NCBI GenBank assembly: GCA_035236585.1
Contig: CP141139.1
Coordinates: forward strand, 34,481,217-34,545,216
Length of the DNA stretch: 64,000 nucleotides
Direction: 5' to 3'
DNA from: Warburgia ugandensis
Taxonomy: Eukaryota; Streptophyta; Magnoliopsida; Canellales; Canellaceae
Positions within the stretch are counted from its first letter, which is position 1. Each line of letters opens with the position of its first letter. The notes beneath the pieces were generated by a model that had not been told where the DNA came from, ran no database searches, and saw only the letters and a list, made by a program, of their open reading frames with translations. This document shows, piece by piece, positions 36,606 to 49,330 of the stretch. The position numbers were made by a program, and so were the translations under genes.

Positions 36606-38781
36606 AATCCAATGAGATTTTTTCTTTTAAGTCATTTGTCTAATGGATGTAAACTATTTTCTTTTTTCTTCTTCTTTTCTTAAATTTTCTTGCTTTTTAT
36701 TGTGTTTTTTGCAAGTGCACAGCTGTTGTAGTATAGCGTGTGTAAGTACGGGTCGATCATACTAGGACTTGCTTTAAGAATTTAGACTTTTAATAAAATT
36801 TAATTCTTAAAAAATTAAAATTAAATGATAGAAATTAACAGAAAGTGCAACCAAACTTTAGATGTAGCTAATCAATGAAAATTACAGATGTCCAATCCAA
36901 AAAGACAAAAATTTAACCAAAGAAACAAAAAAAATCTACTTCCCTAGACTGATTGTCATCAATTTCTTTAGATCTGGGCTCATAAACTTCAATCAGCCTT
37001 CATTAGTCTCTTTCTGGTGTTTCTGATTATTGATACACTGGATGGATTAGGCAGCTAGATACAATTTTTGAGATTTGGACGGTTTATCTCACTTTTTATA
37101 TTTCAAGTTTAAGATTAAAGATGTTAAACAAGCTAGGATGCCCTAAGAATGTAATATGAAAATGAATTAGAGATTTGATGCGAAATAGAGGAGAAATAAT
37201 GAGATTTTTATTGTTAAGGTTAACCCATTGATTAGGTTAAGCCTTTTTTAATTCAATTCAGGTTAAAGAAATTAAAAAGGGGACACAGAGGGAATTTTAA
37301 TTAAAGTGCGAAGGCTAAACTTGGAATTTGATAGAAATATGATTTAAATGAAAAAAAGAAAAAACAGAGAGAGGAAATCGTGGGAAAAAGGAAAAACTCG
37401 GATCGTCCGGTGCTGTGCGATGGAGAGATGGGGAAGTGAAGCAGAGAAGGTGACGAGGAATGCCGACCGGTGTTGCTGGGTCAGTGGCTGTTAGTCTCCT
37501 GTGTCGAAAAGACAAGGGTAGTGGGGCGAATGGCTGGTGGAAATGAAGCCGGGCTGGGCTGCATGGCCGGTGATGGTCCATGGAAGACGAAGATGCCGTG
37601 GAGCAGTGATGGAGGCGGGAGTACTAGTGCGATAAAGAACTGCTGGACAGATGTGGAAGACGGTGATGGTTGGTCAAGCTCTTGCGTTAAAGAACAGTGG
37701 CAGACTGGCGTCAATTCTGGATTGGGCAGAGGAGAGATTGGATCTGGGGCGTCGTTCGGTGCTTGCTAGGGAATAGAGAAACCGAGTTCGGAGATGGGAG
37801 GAGGAGGGTGAAAGTGAGAAGCCGGCCCGCAGAAGGGTGATGATTAGAGGTGCTGGGATGGGCTGGTTTGGAGAGGAGCGGTGATGGTTCACCGATGGAA
37901 GAGTGGAGAGAGAGAGAGAGAGAGACGGGATGGGGAGTACGTGAACGAGAAAGAGAGAGGATGGAGAGGAGGGATATGGTAACCAACAAGATACAAAAGA
38001 AAACAAGGAAAAGAATGGCAAGTAAAGAAAGACAAAAACAATACTAGAACTCCTTAAGCTCCCACGGTTCCCTCTTATATAGCTTTTTTTTTCCTTTCTA
38101 ATTCTTTTCTCCCCCTCTTTCCTTTTCCATTATGTTAAGACTTTCCAACTTGGAGTGTCTTCTATTTTGCATCTTTCCATTCACTTAAAAAAATTTCTCT
38201 TTCCTTTAAAACCAAATTTTCTTTTAAGAAACTATCCATCTTGCTTTAGTGAGTGATCTGCTCCAGTCAACGCCCTTTTTGATAATATGTACCGTTGATT
38301 TGATCTGACATTAATCATTACAATTCGAGGCATCTAATATCCAATCCAACTTATCTGCACCATAGAATTAGCCATTCAAACCATGATCTATTTGATGTGT
38401 AACATATAAGACTAAATTAGAGTCATCTCACCATATATTAAGCATCTAATTAGCTTAGATGATCATCTGACCGTTAATTTTAACAATTTATGCTTGGATG
38501 GTCAATTTAATCTAAATTTCATATTTTATCTAATAATTATCAAATTGATGAGCTAGATAATCTAATTAAATGCTAAACTATGGGTCTTTTGACCAAAAAT
38601 AAACACTTAACACTTTCATAGTTTGTGATTGGACAAAATTCTTGCTCTTCTTGCTAGTTATTTTCAAATCATAATTTCTAATGTTTCCTTGCAAGTGTGT
38701 GGTTTTCTAGAGCCAATACCCTTGGTTGTTGATGATTTCTTATCATTGCCATGCAAAGGAAAGAAGGCAAGAATGGCTAGG
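36606..38781. other. unclassified non-coding DNA, possibly repeat-derived
   Basis: From about 36708 the sequence carries a phrase (gcaagtgcacag...gtaagtacgggtcgatc) of a type I associate with plant non-autonomous LTR elements; that is recollection. A purine-rich block at 37300-38050 includes a (GA)n tract (37905-37925). Its longest frames, on both strands, are low-complexity and unlike any known protein. From 38050 on the DNA is AT-rich with nothing recognisable. Confidence 0.35.
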
Positions 38782-39947
38782 AACTTATGAGCCATATTAT
38801 GAAACTTTTTGAAAGAGTGATTGATAAGAGGCTACAACATAGTAGAGACCCAATTTGGTTTATCTCGGAGGTCTACCATAGAAGCTATTTTCCTGCTGAG
38901 ACAATTGATAGAGAAATATATAGAGAAGAGGAAGGACCTCCACATGGTCTTCATTGACTTAGAAAAAGCATATGCTAGGGTTCCCAGAGAGTTAATTTGG
39001 TGGATGTTAGGAGAGAATGAGGTTTCACGGGGGTATATAGATATAATTAAGGATATGCATGAGGGAGCGGGAGCAAATGCTAGGACTACTAGCAGAGAGA
39101 CTGGTGATTTTCCTATTACACCAAGGATCGGCATTGAGCCCATGCCTTTTTACGTTGGTTATGAATGAGTTAACAAAACATCTGCATGAGGAGATTTGGT
39201 GCATGTTATTTGTCGATGATATAGTTTTGATTGGTAAGACAAGGGAGGGCGTAAGCACAAAGCTGGAATTATGGAGAGATGCATTAGAATCTAAAGGATT
39301 TATAAGTAGTCGAACTAAGAGAGAGTATATGGAATGCAATTTTAGCAAGTAGAGAAGCAGGAGTGGTGCACCAGTAAAGATTGATAGCTAAGAAGTCACC
39401 CTAAAAGACCACTTTCGATACTTGGAATCAATAATTCATGAGAGCGGAGAGATTGAGAGGGAGGTTACCCTGAGAATCCAAGGGAGTTGGAACAAACGGA
39501 GATGTGCCTCTAGAGTTTTCTGTGATTGGCAAGTGCCACTTAAATTGAAAAGAAGATTTTATAGGATGGCTATAAGGCCTGCCATGCCCCGTGGATCAAA
39601 GCGTTAGGCAATGAAAGTACAACATGTACACAGGGTGAGCATAGTCGAAATGAGGATGTTGAGATGGATGAGCGTGCAAGACAAGAAAGGATAGAACTAG
39701 AAATGAAAACATTAGAGGAAACTTAGTAGTAGTATGAATAGGTAACAAGATGAGAGAGATTGGACTTAGATGGTTTGGACATGTCCAGCAGAGATTGGAA
39801 ATAGCATCGATTAGAAGGATTGAAGTGGTGAGAAAATAAAAACTTTGGGAATAAATGAAATCATGATACTTAATAGAGAGGAATGGAGGAACATGATTCA
39901 TGTGGCCGACTTCTAATCAGGGTAAGATCTTGATGATAACGACGATG
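38782..39947 (+). mobile_element. RTE-type LINE copy E, 5'-truncated
   Basis: Begins in the reverse transcriptase (aacttatgagccat, collinear with about 46152 of copy C) and ends at the tail tgatgataacgacgatg. Frames at 38821-39168 and 39059-39352 include VFIDLEKAYARVPRELIWWM and the catalytic CMLFVDDIVLIG, with a frame change between them caused by a deletion near 39120. The 3' part is full of stops. No target duplication was seen. Confidence 0.88.
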
Positions 39948-40084
39948 TTGTTCTTTATAAGTTTGTTTGGTTGTTCATTTTGCACTGGCTCTAACTTTCT
40001 GTGTGAAAATGGTCAAATACGAAAATTTGGTATCCCTCAAGAAACATTAAATATTGGTGTTTGTTACTTTGCTAAGGATAGAGG

Positions 40085-42290
40085 GATGGAGCCCCATCAA
40101 TGAAAGAAGCAAGGGTAGTCGATTTGAGTTGCGGTTCCCGAGATTTTCACTTAAAGACAAATTTCTCTCCGTAGACTCTGGAATCATTTTGAAAACACTG
40201 GCTTAAAAAGATGCGATTTACGAAAGAACAAGAACAAAGAAGAAGCGGGGAAGCCCTATGGAGTAAGGGGGGAAGGTGGGTCTGTGTTCACTATTAAGCC
40301 TACGCCCGTCCATTCCTTTCAAGCACCCTTAGACTTGTGACGCTTAATGACTGATCTCCTTGGCTCTGCACTCTATTCGGTTGAAACTCGGTTCGGGAAC
40401 CTTCTCTCATATATTCCCTTCACCAAGTCATCGCCAGCAATTTGCTCTTATCCCTTGGTGTTAAAGGGCGAGTTCCTTTCTTGTCTTGCCCAAAAACAGT
40501 CTTTATTCTCATTGAAGAAAGACTCTCCTGTAGCAAGGCAACTGCTTTCTTTATCTCGCTTGCCATGAGTACTCTAAGTTGAAGGAGGTGACGGGCTAGC
40601 GTCTTTCGATTGAGAGAGGAAGGGATGAATTGAAGGTTTAGTTTTGGTTGGGAATTGTGTAAAAGAAGCAGAATTGAGGAATTTCAACTTTCAGTCGTCC
40701 TTGTGTATTCGTATTGCAGGGATTTGCCATTTGTTTTACTAACTTGCTTGGTAATGGGGTTCTCGCTTTGATGGCTTTCTTTACCTGAGCAGTTATTCGA
40801 TAAACTAGGTTCCCTTTGTTCTTCCAATCTTAGAGAAGTAGTAAGGGTGACTCGGGATACTTTCGTTCATCATCTTTATAGCGATCATCATGTCTTGAGT
40901 CATTTCGCCTGTGGTGAACCTCTTAATAAGACCGCACAACTCTTATTTTAACCAGAGGAGAGCTTTGATCCCCTTGGCTTAAATCTAAATAGAACGAGGG
41001 CTCTCTCTGTTTTCATAGCATCCATTATTCTTAGTTTGGCTTTTGCGGAATTAGTTTCTCCTAGTGGTTTTAGAGTGTATTAAATTGAGTCCTCAGGCTT
41101 TACATAAGTCCTCGACTACAATCCTTTTTTTTTTTTTTGTATGCCGTTGGCACTAATAGCCAATGAAAGAAGATATAATAGGCAGCCACATGTTTCCCAT
41201 ATTCAACTCTTTGACTTTTGGTAAACCTGAGTGCATGAGATCCAAAATGAAGAATGTTAGTCAATTACCAGAGAATGTTCAAGCCCTAATACAGAAAAGA
41301 AAGAACTTCCAAGCAGGGGACAAATGCAAAGAGCCCCACCAGGAAGGGAGCTGGGACTAGTGAATGCAATAAGTGAGTCCTCTAGGATAAAGAGATTCTC
41401 ACTAACCGAAAGTATAATGTGCGCCTATACAAGGGACATGAGGCTTGTTCTTTTGATCTATTTACTCATAGGGTTTACTGCTTGGTGCGCACATATTCCA
41501 ACAGAGGTAACGCCTTGGGTTTGTATGAAACCTAACTCAGTAGATACACTGAAAGTAGTAGCCGAGGCGAGAACCAGCACTTTGCAAAAGATGAGAGAGG
41601 CAGAGGCTTGTCTCGAAGAAAGATATGCCCCCTATTTTTTGCTCTATATTGAATACCAGGGAGGATCAATCACCTGAATAAACCTTACCTCTACTCCCAC
41701 TCGGGGCATATGCCTAACCAGGAAGAGATATACATGGCAACTCGTTGAGACCCCGAATGAATCTCTTGTGCCTGTAGATTCGACGATTTATTGTTCAACC
41801 TAGTTGCTCAACCTAGAGAGATTCGAATAGTATTGAATGGGGGGAGAACCCAGCTAATAGTCCTGGATGCCTTACCTATCCTACAGAAGACTAATCCACA
41901 TTAGCAATGGGGTGAAAATGTTGAATTGTTAAGTAGTTTTATGAAACGATGCAAGAATTTGCCCCTCTCGAGTAAGGAAGGAAGGAATTTTCTTTCTAGC
42001 CTACCCTTTGAATTTCTCAGTGTTGTTGGACTTCTAGTGGAGTCATCCCTCAACACCTTTCGATCAACAATTCTCTACCTAAAACTACCTACCAAAACTT
42101 CTAAACCTACCATGTGCATGGATGGAAGTTTCTAAATTCATTTATCTTCTAGACTAAAGAACTCTACTCTATAGCACGTAACAGATATCTATGCAAGGTA
42201 GGGAAGGCAGATAAGAATGAAAATCGATCCATCCAATTGAGCTTAGGAAGTAGAAATATCCCTCCCTTGTTAAAGTTTTCTTGGATGGAC
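40085..42290. other. possible organellar (mitochondrial-type) DNA transfer
   Basis: This stretch differs in texture from its neighbours: less AT-rich, few TE signatures, and runs such as gcgggg-aagccctatggagtaagg and cgtccattcctttcaagcaccc that look like plant mitochondrial intergenic DNA. Frames (40347-40568, 41163-41360, 41324-41677, 41926-42135) are short and unrecognised. No mitochondrial gene is identified, so the assignment is impression and inference. It could instead be an old unclassified repeat. Confidence 0.35.
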
Positions 42291-44236
42291 AATTTTCAAA
42301 TTGTGGGAGTTTCCGAAATTTATCTGCATTTATGTGTTACATGTCAAATTTTTTATTTTTACCAGCTGTTTATAATAGCTGGTCATGTACTTATTATATA
42401 AATGCTTCTTGACTATCTACAATAGAAATTCTAAATCATTTGATATGCCAGCAGAGTGAATATTGCATGGAGGTAGTCAACCTTCCATATAAATTGCTGT
42501 ATGCTTTTAGCCTGCATCAAGGTTCTAAAATTTCATAATCGGTAAAGGTGAGTCCAAAGACTTTAACAGATGTGAAAGGTGGTTGATTTGTTCAATATGG
42601 AGCGGTTCAGGTATGTTTTGTGTGATGCAAAATATTTAAATATGTTCTGACTAAAAGTATTCATAGAATAATTTGCAATCTAGTTTGATTGGCCTATCTT
42701 TTCCTCATGTTGGTCTATTTCTAAGATTGCATTAGCAGATGGTCTGTTTCTGACATTTATCATCCCATTATGAAATGCAGCTCCTAGAACTTGTGTAGGT
42801 TCCTGGTGCATATGTAAGCTTAGCTGTAATGTGACAAAAATTTTGATCTTTTCTTTCAAAAATGTGGTGTTTAGACACTTACGGTTGTCTTCAACTTTCT
42901 CGGCTACTGATACTTATTTGTATAGGTGTGTGAATTTGAAGGCCATTAAGCAGCTTGTGGAGGTTGTTGCACTTAAAATGGAGATCATTCCGCCCCAAGA
43001 TATGTGCCTTTCCTCATTTGTCTGAGTTATTAACGCTAGAAGTTCCTGGATTGTTGGATATCAGTGCATCAAGGTTCTGATAGAGTTGTAATCGGATATC
43101 CGGGAGTAAATAGTGTGAAGGTTCTGCAGTTGGAGGAGAACAAGGGTGCATATCAAATGGTTTACATTGCCCTTTAGATGATTTATTTGTTTCTTGTTCT
43201 AGATTTCTTAGAGTAGTTGCTCCGTGATGATGCTATTGGTATCAATCAGTTCCTTTGAATGAAGGCAGCATATGATTTGCACGTCCAAGTTAGCTGAAAG
43301 CCCTTCCTCTTATTATATTAGAAACTTGGATGTAACTGGTTGATGGCTTTGTGATCCGAAACAAATTGTGAACAAATTTAGCAAACACATAGATTGAGTT
43401 AGGTTGAGAATTTGAGAAGGTACATTTGATTCTTCTGGCTGGGTGGAGATGGATTGACAGGCAATGACCTTAGTCTTAATTTGTTTGTCTTTCCTCAATA
43501 GGTTGACGACTTCCTAAGTCACTCCAAGTTGATCCCTAGCATTGTTGAGCACAACAGTTTGATGGTGACTGATGATGTATGGTTTGGTCCAAATGTAACA
43601 CTTGAGGTACTTCTCTCTAAAGTAGGATTGCCACTCCTGAGCTTGTAGTTTTTTAAATTTTAAGCTATAGCTTCTGTTTTTGTTTAGATGAAGGTGTTGG
43701 TCAGCATTCTTCTTTGTACTACTATGTTTCTAATTTCTTTCTTTCTTTGGCATGTCTCCATTTTGTGTGGAGTCTTGTTGGGTTTTTTTTTTTTTTTGTG
43801 GAAGAAGAATGGACTATAAGAGAGTGGTTGGTTATATTTGGCCTTCTTCCAAGACATAACGGGGTTGGCTAGGTTCCTTCTATTAGCTTTGTTAGGTTTT
43901 CTTCGGCGGTCCTGTTAGTGCTGTTTGGATTTTGTGGCACAATGTTTCTGAAACAAGATCAGACTTGTGTTACTTGTGTTGCTAGTGTGCTCTCTCCGAC
44001 CAATTTGATTTATGTTTTTTCTCATTTAAGGAGAACGGTTGTGAATGATGTGTCATATTGCACTTATTATCATAAAATTTGGCTGATGTGTCCGTGAAGT
44101 TTAAATGGAACTTATGCATAATCTATTTGACTTAAAGAAAATTTTTTTGTGCCTATATATTTTCGCTTGCAAATGAATATGCATTTGTATATTAGTTTGT
44201 AAGGAAGAAATGAAAATTATTTTCAGCTTCTTAAAA
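42291..44236 (+). pseudogene. exon-like remnants of an unidentified gene
   Basis: Two stretches look like plant exons set in intron-like DNA. One, about 42926-43080, follows a tag acceptor and reads VNLKAIKQLVEVVALKMEI and then PPQDMC; a shifted frame continues LSELLTLEVPGLLDISASRF. The other, 43502-43607, lies between a good acceptor (cctcaatag) and a donor (cttgag/gtactt) and reads VDDFLSHSKLIPSIVEHN and then SLMVTDDVWFG. I do not recognise the family. The frameshift in the first piece and the LINE directly downstream suggest a broken gene. Orientation is +, the same as the BOR pseudogene, but these residues do not fit BOR. Confidence 0.4.
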
Positions 44237-44292
44237 CTATGGCAACCTTAACATGACATGAATCGAAAACTGACATTCCCTCAAGCTAGGTT

Positions 44293-44498
44293 GCTCCCCA
44301 TAAGTGATGCGCAGCATCAGATCTCGGGTGTGGTGAAAAATAGGCAAGGGTTGCTAGGGCATTCTCCTAGAAGCGATGCACTACATCGGATCCTAGGTGT
44401 AGTGAAAAATGGGTAAAGGCTACTAAAGCATCTCCTCGGAAGCGATGCACTGCATCAGAACCTAGGTATAGTGAAAAGTGGACAGGGGTTCATGCCAT
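44293..44498 (+). repeat. three 69-bp leader repeats of LINE C
   Basis: Three imperfect units. The landmark gatgc falls at 44306, 44375 and 44444, exactly 69 bp apart. Each unit reads approximately aagcgatgcactgcatc, then a gaacctaggtgtagtgaaaa run, then a g-rich end. Copies A and D carry the same three units (landmark spacing 68/69 and 69/69 bp). Confidence 0.88.
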
Positions 44499-45277
44499 GG
44501 AGGTTGAGAAAGGTAATAGTAAATAGGATATGTTCAGAGCATAAGATTCATATCGCTACATGGAATATAGGGACATTGACATGTAAGAGTTTGGAGTTAG
44601 TAGATGCGATGAAATGTGGGAGAGTCAACATCACTTGTATCCAAGAAACCAAGTGGAAAAGCGCTAAAGCTAGAGAAATAGATGGGTATAAATTATGGTA
44701 TGTAGGAAAGGATAATAACAGAAATGGCATAGGAATAATAGTGGATCAGGAATTAAAGGATAAAGTTGTGGATGTTAAAAGAATTAGTAATAGATTTATA
44801 ATAATAAAACTTGTTCTAGAAGAGCAGATTATAAATGTTATAAGTGCATACGCACCACAAGTAGGGTTACAAGATATAATCAAGAGACAGTTTTGGGATG
44901 ATATGGAGGGAGTCATGCAAGAAATTCTCAACACTAAGAGGATATTTATAGGAGCAAACATAAACGGCCATGTAGGAAAATAAAAGTAAGGATATGATAG
45001 AATACACGGAGGGTATGGTATAGGTGAACAAAATGAGATGGGAGAGAATATCCTCGATTTTACTTTGTCATATAACCTGGCCATTGCAAATACACACTTT
45101 AAGAAGAGGGATGAACACTTAATAACCTTTAAAAGTGGACTTTATAAAAGCCAAATAGACTTCTTTCTACTTAGGAATAATGAACGATCTATGTATAAGG
45201 ATTGTAAGGTGATACCCGGTGAGAGTTTAACCTCACAACATAGGTTAATGGTTATGGATATCCATATCAAAAGATGA
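44471..45277 (+). pseudogene. LINE C endonuclease (APE-like) region
   Basis: The frame at 44471-44983 carries WNIGTLTCKSLELVDAM and CIQETKW, the first two catalytic blocks of AP-like endonucleases that nick target DNA. Then come ISAYAPQVG and FIGANINGHVGK. The last block reads ANIN where copy D has TDFN, so the catalytic Asp is lost. A TAA ends the frame at 44981-44983, and the domain goes on in frame 45038-45277 (ANTHFKKRDEHLITF, QIDFFLLRN). Confidence 0.88.
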
Positions 45278-45818
45278 AAGAAAGGAAATGAACTTAATAG
45301 GTATCCAAAAATTAAGTAGTGGAACTTAAAAGGAGAGAAAATAACCTCATTCACAAATAAGTTGATGGTAGAAGGAAATTGGAACTATGAAACAGAAGTA
45401 AATACCATGTGGATTAATATTGCTGAGTCTATTAAGAAAGTGGCAAAAGATGTCTTAGGAGTACCTAAAGGTAAAAAGCAATTAGTAAAGGAAACATGGT
45501 GGTGCAGTAAAATAGTACAAAAAGTTATTAAAGAAAAACAGATGTGTTTTAAAGCATGACAAAAGACTAGAAATAATGAAAACTATGAATAATATAAGAA
45601 TGCTAAAAAGGTTACTAAGAGAATAGTAAGTGAGGCTAAATTTAAACTATAATAGACTAGGAACAAGAGAATGTGAGAAAGATGTGTTTAAACTTGCAAA
45701 AGTAAAATAATAGAAGGGTAAGGGCTTAGATCATATTTGGTGTATTAGAAGAGATGATTAAAGGGTATTAGTCAAAGATGATGAGATCAAACAAAGGTGG
45801 GAAACATACTTTCAAAAA

Positions 45819-47368
45819 TTGTTAAATGACAATGGCTCTAAGGATATAGAGATTGAAAATACTATAAATCTAAATAACATTGGATATTATAGATATGAAC
45901 GTAGGATTAGAATACCTGAAGTGAAAGAGGCCTTGAAAAAGATGAAATCAGGAAAGGCCATGGGGCCCAATGGTATACCAATAGAGGTTTGGAAGCATAT
46001 GGGAGATATTGGGGTAGTTTGGTTGACCAAGTTGTTTAACAAGATTATAAAATCAAAGAAAATACCTGATGAGTGGAGGAAAAGCCCTATTGTACCAATT
46101 TATAAGAATAAATGAGACATATAAAGTTGCACCAATTATCGAGGTATCAAACTTATGAGCCACACTATGAAACTTTCTGAAAGAGTGATATAGAAGAAGC
46201 TACGACATGAAACAAGTGTATCGACGCATCAATTTAGTTTCATGCCTAGGAGGTCTACCATGGAAGTTATTTTCTTACTAAGACAATTAGTAGGGAAATA
46301 TAGGGAGAGGAGGAAAGATCTCTACATGGTCTTTATCGACTTAGAGAAAGCTTATGATAGAGTCCCTAGAGAGTTAATATGGAGGGTGTTGGGCGATAAA
46401 GGGGTTTCGCAAGGGTATATAGACATAATTAAAGATATGTACAAGAAAGCAGTAATAAATGTCAAGACCACTAGTGGCGAGACTGGTGATTTTCTTATCA
46501 CTGTAGGATTGTACCAAGGATCAGTATTGAGCCTATACCTTTTCACATTGGTTATGGATGAGATAACAAAACATATGCACAAGGAGATTCCTTGGTGCAT
46601 GCTATTTTCAGATGATATAATCTTACTTGATGAGACAAGGGAGGGTGTAAACAGAAAACTAGAGTTATGGAGAGAATCATTAGAATCTAAAGGATTTAAA
46701 ATTAGCCTAACTAAGACAGAATTTATGGAATGCAATTTTAGCAAGGAGAGGAGTAGGAGTGGAACATCAGTCAAGATTGATAACCAAGAAGTCCCCATAA
46801 AAGACCACTTTCAATACTTAGGATCAATGATTCATGAGAGTGGAGAGAGTGAAAGGGAGGCTACCCAAAGAATCCAAGCCAGTTAGAACAAATGGAGATA
46901 TGCATCTGGAGTTTTGTGTGATCGGCATGTGCTACTCAAACTAAAAGAAAAATTCTATAGGATGGCCATAAGGCTGGCCATGCTCTATGGATCAGAGTGT
47001 TGGGTAGTTAAGGAACATCATGCTCATAGGATGAGCGTCACAAAAATGAGGATGTTGAGATGGATGAGTGGCAAAAGGATAGCATTAGAAATGAAAATAT
47101 TAGAGAAAATTTTGGGGTAGTACCAATAGGTAACAAGATGAGGGAGATTAGACTTAGATGGTTTGGACATGTTCAAAGGAGACCAACAATGGCACCGGTT
47201 AGAAGGAGTGAGGAAATACAAGTAGAAAGTTTTAAAAGGACAAGGGGAAGGCCTAAAAGAACGTGGATAGAAGTGGTGAGGAAAGATTTAAAAACTTTGG
47301 GACTAAATGAAGCCATGGTACTTAATAGAGAGGAATGGAGGAATAAGATTCATGTGGCCGACCCCTAA
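45819..47368 (+). pseudogene. LINE C reverse transcriptase and C-terminal region
   Basis: The frame at 45819-46115 holds the fingers region (VKEALKKMKSGKAMGPNGIP). The frame at 46242-46886 has VFIDLEKAYDRVPRELIW, GLYQGSVLSLYLF and the catalytic MLFSDDIILL, with both Asp present. The frame at 46914-47120 and the overlapping 47060-47368 give the thumb and tail (YGSECWVVKE; LRWFGHVQRR; RGRPKRTWIEVV). Stops (for example at 46884) and a final frameshift make it non-coding as it stands. Confidence 0.9.
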
Positions 47369-47382
47369 TTGGTATAAGATCT

Positions 47383-47392
<10 letters not shown>

Positions 47393-47436
<44 letters not shown>
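47393..47436 (+). repeat. (GAT)n 3' tail of LINE C
   Basis: About 14 GAT units directly after gataagatctt. This is the family's 3' end, used here to define the tails of copies B, E and the 33-bp insertion at 13.55 kb. Confidence 0.93.
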
Positions 47437-47853
47437 CATTTTTGCTTGCCTTTCATACTAGAACAATGTCACATTTTAATCATTCCTACAAAGTTTGGAC
47501 AATGTTATATTCTTATATTTTTTACTACATCAAGTTTGGTTGTCTCCTATAAAATTGCTTCTTGATGTTCTTTTGTTGTGTTTTGGTTCGTGATCTTTTG
47601 TAAAGCAAATCTATTCATGTTCAGTTAGTTCTCCTTGATATGATTTTGATATGGCTTATTATTTCAGCCAAACACTATTGCTCTTGGTGTTCTCCATTTT
47701 CCACCAAGTCTTGTAGTCCTTTCCTTTTCTTTCAGTTTGGTTGGAATTATGTATGCTTCTTCACCATCCCTATAGGGTAAAGTAAGAAGAAATATTCTGA
47801 TGCATACTTGATTTTCATTAATGCTTTGACTTGTTATGCTTCTGAATCCAGCA

Positions 47854-47992
<139 letters not shown>

Positions 47993-49084
47993 GTTGCATC
48001 ATAGAAAGGGTTTTGTCTCCCTCCCGTAGAAGCGAAAAATATCTGATGGTTGTTGTTGTTTGCTTCCTTTGCACTATTATTCCCTGCAACTTTAGGCAAA
48101 TATCTTATTTATGCACTCCAATTTCTTGTCTGTTGTGTGCAAAATGAGGTAAAATGTTGTTGATGGCAAGATGCTGAGCTAACTATTATTTGTATAAAAA
48201 AAAAATTTCTTAATAGAAATTGTTTATTTGCAAATGACCTTTACTTTATGATTTCTTTTTCCTATGTTTTTAGTTATTGTTGTGTCTGATGGTCATTGTG
48301 GAAATGGACTGATAGTTTAAATAATTCAGAGATTTATTAAATTTCTATTTATGCTCATTTGGTCTGTTGGGACACAATCAACGGCATACGTTTACCTCTA
48401 TGTATATAATTACATTATATGCTCAGGGCTGTTTTTATCCCCCAGTTCACTGGTTAATGTGCAATACATGAATAGATGTAATTTTCCATGTTTTTATCAT
48501 GAATGCTAATATGGTTCAATTTGCATACTTCTTCATTGCTTTATTAGAAGTTGTTAAAGATAGCTCTAGTGTAAGATAAGCACATAGAAACAATTATCTT
48601 TGGGATGCCATTGCATTAATCCAATATCGCTCTTATTATGTGCATTTAGATGTTTTCTTAGCAGATGGTTGAAATTGGTTTTACATTCTTACGATGGAAA
48701 CCTCTAGTTAATGTAACCTTACATGTTGCTCATGAACAATCAGTGATCGTGTTTGTTAGCTATCTAGCTTGCAAAATTATCTAAATAGGAAAGTATTTTG
48801 CTTTATTAATTATTTACTCTGTCAGATCTGCTTTATTAGTTGTGTAATGTTCCATAATTTGTTCAATCAGGGACATTTTTGGTTCATCTCCAGGCAAGTT
48901 CAGCTAATAATTCAGTGTGTATCAACCATGGTGGTTTTGGGATTTCATGCTGTGAATGGCACTGATCTAATATTGAACGTATTCTAGTTTGTCAATATCT
49001 TGTGTTGATGTGAATACAATATTTTTTATGTTCTTGAAAATTATATATGAATATAATTCCAAAAGGGTGCTGATATATACACAC

Positions 49085-49160
49085 ATTTTTCTTACGAGGC
49101 CACCCCTTTTAGTAGAGAGAGATACATAGAGAGAGAAGGGGTGGCCCAAGTAAGAAAATT
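49085..49160. repeat. short inverted repeat (hairpin)
   Basis: Left arm ttttcttacgaggccacccctt and right arm aaggggtggcccaagtaagaaaa pair over about 22 bp with a mismatch near the middle. The loop of about 30 bp is rich in gaga. It could be a tiny fold-back MITE or a small-RNA precursor; nothing more can be said. Confidence 0.7.
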
Positions 49161-49330
49161 TATGTAATTTGTAAATGACTTTTTTCTTTAATATTGGTAC
49201 TACATTTAGAGGTGGCTGAAACACCCTTAAGTCATATGTTAGCCTCTAAAGAGACATTAACTATATGGACCTCTATAGAACAACTCCGCCCATGTGGTTT
49301 TACTTCTATATGGTTTTATCATAGTTGATC

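Larger units (their letters stand above)
44237..47436 (+). mobile_element. RTE-type LINE copy C, near full length
   Basis: About 3.2 kb: a repeated leader, an endonuclease region, reverse transcriptase and a 3' (GAT)n tail, with no LTR and no poly-A. One ORF order (endonuclease then RT, no separate ORF1 seen) plus a short tandem-repeat tail is the RTE clade layout. It is the longest of five copies in the window and the reference for the others. Frames are broken by stops and shifts. No target duplication could be matched. Confidence 0.9.

Noticed and set aside
37315..38047. A gene on the reverse strand in the GA-rich block
   Set aside because: The frames are low-complexity, overlap on both strands and lack splice or start context; likely repeat-derived.
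42926..43607. Further exons of the BOR transporter
   Set aside because: The residues do not fit any part of BOR that I know, so they are kept as an unidentified gene.
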